From contig CM055870.1 of NCBI GenBank assembly GCA_029582165.1, forward strand, positions 20,190,832 to 20,254,831: a stretch of DNA of 64,000 bases, in the 5' to 3' direction. The notes beneath the pieces are model-generated. The model had not been told where the DNA came from, ran no database searches, and saw nothing but the letters and a program-made list of their open reading frames with translations. A program made the position numbers and the translations under genes. Every line of letters begins with the position of its first letter. Position 1 is the stretch's first letter. Origin of the DNA: Portulaca oleracea. Taxonomy: Eukaryota; Streptophyta; Magnoliopsida; Caryophyllales; Portulacaceae. Below, one piece after another: positions 56,089 through 64,000 of this stretch.

Positions 56089-57256
56089 GAGCAAGATGAA
56101 AAGCAAGAAGTAGCCCTTAAGGACATCAATGGTCCTAACGGAAAGTCAACTGAGGATGCTAAGAACTAGATCTTGGATTTGATGGCCAAGGAACTTAAGA
56201 AGTCGTGCAAGAAAAGTCATACCTTCAGATGATCCTCATCCAAATGGGTCCACCAAAGAGGTAAGGACTCCTCAAATTATGAAACTAACTTATTCTCTTG
56301 TTTTGTGTGTGGTGGCCCAAATCACTTGATCAAGGACTGTCCCTACGACAGATAGAAGAAAGAAAAGAGGAGTCACATGGCCCTAATAGCTAGTTGGAGT
56401 GACGATAGTAGTAGCGAAAGTAAGAGTGCAGAAATGACCAATAGTTATCATATAGAAAAGAAACCAGTGATACCGAGAAAGTTTGTATAACCAATGATGA
56501 CTACCAAGAAAATGATAAAGATAAATCGGTGAAGGTTACACTTGATGATCACCTTACTTGGCCTAAAGAGTACTTGGAGAATTGATTTCTAACGCTTATT
56601 AAACATGAGACTAAGTACTTGAATAAAATTAAATCTCTAAAAAATGCCATCAAAGGGTTAAAAGAGTCCAAAGTTGAATTGGAAAAGTCATGCGATGACA
56701 TTACCTCTAGGATTGACATTCTTGAGGCTGAAAAATTTGACATCAAGGCCAACATGTTAATTGTTGCTCCTCTTTGATTAAGTTAACCAAGCAATGAGAA
56801 AACCACAATGAATCACGTGGATCACGATGTGGCCCCTTTAAAGAAGGGTTGGGATATTGTACCAAGAATGAGCAAAATGCCTACAAAGCAAGTGTTCTAG
56901 AAAAGAGACATGACAAATTAGTCACTACCAAGCAACAAAATTGTTGTCAAGGACATTCTGTCCCTCGAAGGCAACCTGTCAGAACCAGGCACCAAGGACG
57001 TCATAGTAACCTCGATAGAAAGGACCAAGGTCACAAATTCTGCTCATGGTTCCAAGGACGGCACAACTACCTTGGCTCAAGATACCAAGGTCAGTCCTCT
57101 CATCCCAAAAGTGAGAGTCAATCTAGTATATCTCATTACTCCAACCATTATTGTTCTAGAATTGTACAAGTTTGGGTTCCAAAAGGAACAAGGCCTCCTA
57201 GCATGATTGCTCTAAGTAGTCAAGGACCCAAATTTAGCTTGAGAAAGGTTGTTTGA
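56089..57256 (+). pseudogene. gag: sirevirus gag C-terminal part with zinc knuckle, broken
   Basis: After the stop, the frame continues with EQDEKQEVALKDINGPNGKS. The knuckle CFVCGGPNHLIKDCP lies at about 56299-56343, followed by the Ser-rich MALIASWSDDSSSESKS. A coiled-coil-like part occurs near 56590-56760 (KSLKNAIKGLKESKVELEKS in frame). It ends with QVWVPKGTRPPSMIALSSQG at about 57160-57230, the usual last block before protease. Several stops interrupt it. No protease follows. Confidence 0.75.
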
Positions 57257-57549
57257 AGTTTTTGCAGGTTCTTGACATCCAACCAAAGGAATAAGAAAAT
57301 TGTAAATGTTTGGATGCTCAAGGTAACTGGGACCAACTAAGGACCTTGATGGAAGAGTCTGTTAGGCTTTATAAGCTTTGACACAATATGGGTCAAGGAC
57401 GTTCAATCATCTAGGACGTTGATACAGTCAATAGTGAGGACATTGAAACGATAAGAATTCGAACAAAGTTCTTATTTCCTTCATCTTGCACAAATATTCA
57501 TGTATATTATCTTTAAATCATTTATTGGCAGTATTCACTCATGGTACAA

Positions 57550-57720
57550 ATTGAGGGGGAGCACCCTCTCTTAGTACTAACAAGTTCATTGAGTTATTGA
57601 AGATTACTATAGATGGTTGCTATATTAAGGGTGAGTTTCCTATGGACTTTTTGATAAAAATCAAAAAGGGGGGAGAAATATTGCAAAATGAATTTTGTCT
57701 TTCATCAAAAAGGAGGAGAT
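57550..57720 (+). promoter_or_regulatory. three polypurine tracts before the 3' LTR
   Basis: TTGAGGGGGAGCA (57550-57563), AAAAAGGGGGGAGAAA (57663-57679) and AAAAAGGAGGAGAT (57707-57720, touching the LTR). This repeats the arrangement in the element at 3027-11716. Confidence 0.8.
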
Positions 57721-58716
57721 TGTTAGAACTAGCCTCAAGGACCTTGCCATTTGAAGTAGTTTTGAATGAAAACCAAAATTCACTTTGGCCTACATCTACT
57801 CCTTGATATATCCAAATCTTATAATATTATATTGTTCCTCATAATATTGCTATGGGATTCTCCTAAATAATAATATTATCTTTCAAAATAATACTATTAT
57901 CTTGTGGATAATATTTTCTAATTTGATTTTCCTTGTCTACTTTCTTAGGGAATAAAATATGAGAAGATGTGAAGGATGGTAGTGGAGATTTGCCATCAAT
58001 TATTTATGGAAATGCTCCATGCAAAGATTGGATGTCTTCAACAAATAGGAGCAATGGAAATGATTGCTAGAAAAGGAAGCAATGACTAATTGATTGTGTG
58101 ATTCCATTTTATGGAAATAGTGCTTAATGGAATTGGAAGCAATTATTGGTGGAAATAGTTGTTAATTGATTGTGCTCCGACGACTACTTTTATACATGAT
58201 ATATAAGAGGTTGTTCATCCTTGCTCAAGACAACGATTTCAAGGAAGAAATCGAGAAGAGTGTTCTAGGAAATCAGTGAGTGATTTATGAGTGTGTAGCC
58301 AATTGATATTGGTGTGTCTGATAGAGTGTAGCTGAGGATCTCGGCAAGTAATGTAACAGAAACTAAGTATTGTAGTTTCTGTGAGTGAGATAGCACCAAC
58401 GTAGTTGGTGAAAATCTGTTGTATTCACTTCCTGGCCAACGTAGTTAGCGAAATCATTCTGTTGTAGCTGTCTCGAGGACATTAAGCCTGGACAGTGAAA
58501 CCATTCTTCTGTAGCTGTCCCAGGGACATTATCTTCTGGACAGTGACACCACCAGTAACCTCCTTTGTGTAACATTTTATGAATTTCATTCAATAATATA
58601 ATTATTTTCGTTATACTGTGTATTAAGCCTTGAGGCCAAGACTAGTTGCTAATGTCCTTACCTAAGTATGCAGAACCTTTTGATAATCCTATTCACCTCT
58701 CTCTAAGGTTCTTTCA
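57721..58716 (+). repeat. 3' LTR, complete (996 bp)
   Basis: TGTTAGAACTAGCC to GGTTCTTTCA. TATATAAGAGG near 58200 is the TATA box. The stretch GACATTATCTTCTGGACAGTGA and its variants are tandemly repeated near 58470-58560 and in the left LTR near 55130-55250. Confidence 0.9.
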
Positions 58717-58721
58717 GTACG

Positions 58722-61113
58722 TTCATCCATCATCCATTAATAATTAGCTTTCACATTTTCAAAATCTGTTATTGAACTATAACTTTATACACAATAATTA
58801 TCAAAAATATAATATTATATATAACATTATTTCATTAATTTTATATGATATGTTATTACATAGTCCAAATTTTCGATATGAAAAATCAAAATGGCACTAA
58901 AAAAAAAAATTCCGGAGGGAGTACTAGGTTACAAACAACGGTGGGTGGTGATCAGTGGTGAAGCAGAAGTGTAGGAGGGCAACCGATGATAATCATGCAA
59001 AGCCATGCAAATGTATGAGTATATACACTGCTAATGGTAACTTAATCCCCACGGAATCAGTAGTCACGTGACAAAGGAGAGAGAGAGAGAGAGGTAATAA
59101 CTTAAGTATATACACTGCTAATAGTATAACTTGAGCTTTACACTGAATTAACTCAATTTACGAGGTTTTAATGCAAATGCGTCAAGCAACATCCTCTGTT
59201 TGTTCCCCCTGCACCTGCACTCTCTTCAGTCTTCACATATAATTCCCCATCGTTTAATATTACCCTTTTCCTTTTTCTATTTTTCAATAAAATTTTATTC
59301 TTTACTGTGCCATAAGGGTAACAATTAATTTAATTCACAGAAGCTACTTAATTACTAATTTACTCCTAAAAGAGATCCACGTAGATTTTGTCGTTTACCA
59401 CTTGACCTTTGACCTCCAGCTTTCTTCATTTTATCTAGGTCTCAAATTAATTAATTAATTAATATTTACAAGGATTATCATTTGTCATCAGCGCTCTTTT
59501 ATTTTTTGTTTTTTTTGAATGTTTTGGTTAATGTTGTGTTATTACCATCTCTAGTTACTTCTCAATTTACTTCAATTTTTTTTTCTCTTTTTATTTATAA
59601 ATTCTATCAGTTTTGATAAGTAGAATACATTTTTACCCCTCATTAATGAAAATAATTTCAGGAATGAAACAAGAACGAGAAAGGTAGTCAGGTTTTTCCC
59701 GAACCCAACCTCATGTGCCGATGTAGTTTTCGACTTTATCGAATTGCCCATAGTTCAGTTAGTTAGGCAAGTCGACTGTGTCGAAATCAAAACTGGAATC
59801 GCTTTTGAGAGAAGGCGAGAAGCAACTTTTAAATTCCTTTTTGTATTGGATTATGAGAGGGGTATATTTGACTATATTTAAATTGTATTTATTCAATTTT
59901 GTATATACATTAAACTTTTAAAAGTAGTTGGGATGAATATGACAATTATTTTAGAACAGATGTAGTATATCATTGTAGTTAGCTAGCTTCTGAGTTTTAC
60001 TTCACTTACTGCATTGTTTTATTTTCATTGTCTTTGTATGGATTTTGGCTTGTGGTATTGGACCTTTTCCATTGTATGGGACAATGGCCTTTTTCCTTTT
60101 AATTAATAAATTAGATTAAACTCGCTAATTATATAATTTTTAATGAAAGAATAACTAAACTGGTAAATTTGAATTTTCCAATTAATTTAATTAAGCTTTA
60201 GTTCAATGTATAGCTTCACGAGTTAACTTTCGGTGGAGTATGGGAATTATTCAGTTTATTAACCTCAATAATTTATTTAATTGCAGAACAAAATCAGACT
60301 TTACCTATTTTTAAATCTAATAGCCTTAATGAATATGTGAAAAGAATAGTACTAGATTTCCGACATACATATACTATTATATCCTAATTATTACATAGAT
60401 TCAATGTTTCAAATCTAATTCTCATTGCTATATCAACGCATAATTATATCTTAATTATTGTATTAGATGACTAAAAAATGTTGTATACAATAATATGTAA
60501 GATATTCTTGTTAATTAAGACAAAATTATGACTAGTAATAAAATTAAGTTGTCGATACCCAATATTAATAAAAGAAAAAGTATTTAATTATATTTTATAA
60601 ATTTGGTCCAATCAATGTCCAATAATTTGATGCAAATAATAGACAAAATCCAAACAACTCCACTGAAATAAAATTCCTTTCCTACTGCGTAAGGTGATGA
60701 AAATCACGGCTAACTTAACTTGAACACTTGATGAAGTATCATATATTCATATTCATATCTCTCCTAGTTTCTAACTATAGCGTGTCATGGTATCAACCAA
60801 CACGATCACAAATTGGGCTTTTTCATGGGGCTTACGTGGCATTCTCTCACACCATCACTTAGCCTGATGGAAGCACAGTGATGGTGCCACGTATGTATGC
60901 CCATTTCAGAGGGCAAAAGATTCACTTTAACTAGAAACAAATTTCTGCTCCCAAACAGTCCAACAAAACCCCACTGGGCCCCACTCTCTCTTTCTAACTA
61001 CTTAACAGAAAGGCAGGGATTACTCAGGAAGAAGATCCTCGTGATCCAATTATGCCGTAATGTGGAATTTGGATTAGTATTCTAGTTCACTCCTTAACCC
61101 TTCATATTTATGA
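58722..61113. other. AT-rich intergenic DNA
   Basis: No coding region recognised. A (GA)n run lies at about 59079-59093. A 25-base direct repeat GTATATACACTGCTAAT occurs near 59018 and 59104. A lone Stowaway-like terminus GGAGGGAGTA lies near 58914-58923. Confidence 0.5.
60833..60893. promoter_or_regulatory. inverted repeat with two ACGTGGC (ABRE/G-box) cores
   Basis: TACGTGGCA (60833-60841) and TGCCACGTA (60885-60893) are perfect inverted arms. Inside, CACCATCACT (60850-60859) and AGTGATGGTG (60877-60886) form a second pair. ACGTGGC is the abscisic-acid response core in plants. No downstream gene is visible in the window, so a promoter role is only a suggestion. Confidence 0.4.
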
Positions 61114-61513
61114 CTCTGTTTGATAAATAATAGTTGGTGGTTAGCTATTGGTTGTTGTTTGTATTGGTTGTTTATTATTGGTTATTTGGATTGATTATTT
61201 AAAAAAATTGTATTTGGTAAAGTTAGCTGTTTTTTGAAAAAATATTTATTAAAATTTCATTTATACGCGTTTATAAGTAATAATACTTTTAGGATGATAT
61301 ATGTGTAAATTTAGACATTTTAGGACTAAAGAGTTTTTTCTTACAATAAGTTATTTTCAATAAACTGGTTTATCCAGCCTATTGAAAATCAGTTGATTGG
61401 GACCAAAAAACTAACAAAATAGGTTGTTTACCAAACACCCTAACAGCTTATTTGACATGTCAATAAACCAATTTTTACAATAAGCTGTTGAATTGGTTCT
61501 TTACCAAACAAGG
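61114..61513. mobile_element. MITE-like element with GTTTGGTAAA ends, tentative
   Basis: Ends CTCTGTTTGATAAATAA and TCTTTACCAAACAAGG are imperfect inverted repeats of a type common in plant MITEs. Inner parts (AATAAGTTATTTTCAATAAAC, CAATAAGCTGTTGAATTGG) are also self-complementary. The TSD was not resolved. Confidence 0.4.
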
Positions 61514-61688
61514 CTTGTATCTATAACAAAGTAAAAGAGAATGTTTTGTTTTATATTATGAAGGTTGTTTGTCTGGCTGATTGTGGGTTTCTGTTGACAC
61601 GCATAATTACTCTTTCACCCATAAATATAATAATATAATCAGCAGCTTACTTCCCTTGTAGATTTTGTTTACACATTGATTTAATTTT

Positions 61689-62237
61689 GGAAAATTTCAA
61701 TCTAATAAATCAAACTTTATGTCCATTTTGATCTGACAAACCAAACTTAACATTTTGTTAATGACAAACTGTACTTAATATAATATTTTTCTTAGTGAAC
61801 TCCCACCAATTTTCGGTAACCGGAAAAATGACATGGAGGTTTTTTGAAATGAACCTAATTGAAATTAACAATGTGTTGGAAGAAAGACTCGAGCACCTGT
61901 TGTGTGAAGAGACAAGAATGGGAAATGAATTATAGAGAATGAGGGATGAGAGTCAGAACTTTGAGCGTCTGGATGAAGAAAATGTGAGGCTCAAAACCAA
62001 GCTTGACAAGGAGAAAAGGAAGAAGAAGTCATCTTCATTTTCCTTTTATTTTTTTTCCTATAAAACACTCCACATCAGCAAAAAAAACCTCAATGTCATT
62101 TTTCCGGTAGCTGGAAATTGGTGGAGGTTCACTAAAAAAATATTATGTTAAGTACAGTTTGCCATTAAAAAAAAGTTAAGTTTGGTTTGCTAGATCAAAA
62201 TGGACATAAAATTTGGTTTACTAGATTCCAATTTTCC
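61689..62237. mobile_element. MULE with about 150-bp TIRs, Pack-MULE candidate
   Basis: Left arm 61689-61850 (GGAAAATTTCAATCTAATAA, TATGTCCATTTTGATCT, CCACCAATTTTCGGTAACCG) and right arm 62085-62237 are inverted copies at roughly 85% identity. Flanking 9-mers TTTAATTTT (61680-61688) and TTTATTTTT (62238-62246) match at 8 of 9. Long TIRs plus a 9-bp TSD indicate a Mutator-like element. Its interior carries a coding-like segment instead of transposase. Confidence 0.7.
61855..62050 (+). pseudogene. captured coding-like fragment with coiled-coil heptads
   Basis: One plus frame reads INNVLEERLEHLLCEETRMG, a stop near 61933, then RMRDESQNFERLDEENVRLK and TKLDKEKRKKK. Charged residues and leucines follow a heptad pattern over about 55 codons. 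It begins and ends at the TIR borders. I do not recognise the parent protein. Confidence 0.45.
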
Positions 62238-62551
62238 TTTATTTTTTGCCCTTGAACATAATAATATTATCAACAACTTGTTTGCCTTGTACATTATGTT
62301 CACACACTAGTTTATATTTTTACCCTTGAATACAATAATTAATCAGCAATTTTCCTCGTAGCTACTTGTTCAGACATAGATTTATGATGTTCTCGAATAC
62401 ATGGATAATATTGGCAAGTCGCAAAACTTCACCCATTTCAAGATGTATTGAACTTCTCAAAGTATAAGAGAATGTTTTGTTTATGCTATCTGACTATCTG
62501 TTAGTTTCTGTTACACATGTAATTATTCTTTCATCCATGAATATAATAATA

Positions 62552-62579
62552 CTAGTCCTCAAATCCGTGCGTTGCACGG
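62552..62579 (-). mobile_element. possible Helitron 3' terminus
   Basis: On the minus strand the hairpin CCGTGCAACGCACGG is followed by 9 bases and CTAG, then a host T. Helitrons end with a short GC-rich hairpin 10-12 bases before CTRR and insert between A and T. The body would extend to the right of 62580; its 5' end was not located and no Rep/helicase was seen. Confidence 0.4.
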
Positions 62580-62877
62580 GACGCAAGTAAACCGTACATA
62601 TTGTTAAAGATATTATCAAGGTAATATTTAAATGAATAAAGAAAAAGACAATAATGCAAAATAAAAAGAATAGTTTTCTTATTTAAAAGAATAAAAAAAA
62701 AAGAATAGTGCATAAGAAAAAAAAAAAGAAATAAGAGTCATCAATGCAAACATACACATTAATGCACATATTAATATTACATTTTTTTTTAAAAAAAATA
62801 AATAGAATCAATTATAAGTTTCCCAAAATACCCTCATTAAAATCCATATATTTCAATCATTACCCTTTGTACCCAGA
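62580..62877. other. A-rich spacer, possible Helitron interior
   Basis: Many A-runs and AAGAATAG words; no coding sequence. Confidence 0.4.
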
Positions 62878-63593
<716 letters not shown>

Positions 63594-63602
63594 ATATATA
63601 TA

Positions 63603-64000
63603 TAATCCCTACTTTCACCAATTGGACAATGGTGGTCCCTACTTTCACTTTGTATTCTGGTGGTCCAAAAAAATATAATTGGATTTGAGTGGGGCCTTGA
63701 GGAGTTCAGTGGTGGTGACACCTTGGCAATGTGTTTGACCGCATTGACTTTTGATTTGAGTGCCACATCAGATGTAAAACAGATGCCCTAATATCTTTCT
63801 TTTTTTTATTCCAACTTCGAAATTTTTTTACCCCACCTCTCTTTCTTTCTCTTTCTTCTTCTTCTTCTTCCCTTTCCAATTCAGATCTTATGCGGTAAAA
63901 AAAATCCCCAACTTTCTAGAACTCCCTTCCTCCCTTCCCAGAACTTGGAAAATTTTTTAAGTGTGTCTGAAATTCCAAAAAAAAAAAAAAAAACTGCTCC
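63603..64000 (+). mobile_element. terminus of a second longer MULE-like family member, cut by the window end
   Basis: Begins AATCCCTACTTTCACCAATT in the same (TA)n tract as MITE B, lacking the first 14 or so bases of the terminus. It continues with TTCTGGTGGTCC, an A-run, then sequence similar to 13080-13400 (TGTTTGACC, GTGCCACAT, GCGGTAAAAAAAATCC, CTGAAATTCCAAAAAAA). No ORF is reached before 64000. Confidence 0.6.

Larger units (their letters stand above)
54423..58716 (+). mobile_element. sirevirus-type copia deletion derivative (gag, no pol)
   Basis: Perfect TSD GTACG (54418-54422, 58717-58721). LTRs of about 1 kb begin TGTTAGAACTAGCC (TGTCAGAATCAGG on the left) and end GGTTCTTTCA. The interior is only 2.3 kb: gag with zinc knuckle, then a gag tail, then three purine tracts. 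Protease, integrase and RT are absent. The end of the 5' LTR and the PBS are also deleted, joining LTR near 55387 directly to gag. Confidence 0.9.
61530..62550. repeat. decayed tandem repeats of about 70-100 bp
   Basis: Related blocks start near 61545, 62250, 62320 and 62465. Shared words: AGAGAATGTTTTGTTT (61550, 62469), CCCTTGAA.A.AATAAT (62250, 62322) and TAATCAGCA...CTTGTAGATT-like spacers. The Pack-MULE candidate lies within. Confidence 0.5.

Noticed and set aside
58905..58930. Stowaway-like terminus GGAGGGAGTA
   Set aside because: Only one end was seen and no matching inverted end or TA duplication could be found nearby.

Overview
This window is nuclear DNA from a flowering plant, probably a eudicot. 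It is AT-rich, has long gene-free stretches, and is filled with plant-type LTR retrotransposons (Ty1/copia sirevirus-like and Tnt1-like; Ty3/gypsy Athila-like and probably CRM-like), MITEs, an L1-type LINE and MULE-like fragments. I cannot name the species. I found no convincing host gene, tRNA, rRNA or CRISPR array. Nearly every long ORF belongs to a transposable element.

Layout. 1-2.8 kb: AT-rich intergenic DNA. 2.87-12.4 kb: a MITE bounded by (TA)n tracts and split by a young sirevirus-type copia element on the minus strand (3027-11716, TSD CCCCA). That copia element has an extra ORF downstream of pol. 12.98-14.08 kb: the 5' part of a MULE-like transposon with a PB1-like ORF; its terminus is shared with the (TA)n MITEs. 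14.08-20.93 kb: a degenerate Tnt1-type copia on the plus strand, with one solo LTR in its gag and another in its right LTR. 21-27 kb: intergenic DNA with a Tourist-like MITE and a miniature LTR-element remnant that carries a MULE MITE. About 27.2-49.25 kb: a four-level nest. An old plus-strand gypsy element holds a deleted copia (28299-31404) and a minus-strand probably CRM-like gypsy (34422-48929, TSD TTTGC). The latter holds a hAT MITE and an Athila-like element without pol (40588-47616, TSD AACCT). 49.26-52.36 kb: a LINE fragment interrupted by a sirevirus solo LTR (TSD TCTCT). 52.64-54.09 kb: a solo LTR of Tat/Ogre-like type (TSD CCTTT). 54.42-58.72 kb: a sirevirus deletion derivative with gag but no pol (TSD GTACG). 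58.7-62.6 kb: intergenic DNA with two further small DNA transposons, one a Pack-MULE candidate, and a possible Helitron terminus. 62.88-64 kb: a large (TA)/(ATATAC) microsatellite holding an intact MITE next to another MULE-like terminus.

How the parts relate. Nine target-site-duplicated insertions give a relative order of events, and several LTR pairs serve as empty-site controls for inner insertions. Most coding parts are inactive: many stop codons sit where the family has Gln or Trp, as expected from deamination of methylated cytosine. The intact ORFs of most interest are the 398-residue ORF of the sirevirus and the 302-residue acidic/basic ORF of the pol-less Athila-like element. A recurring theme is GC-rich AGCG/CGCT palindromic islands in LTRs of unrelated families.
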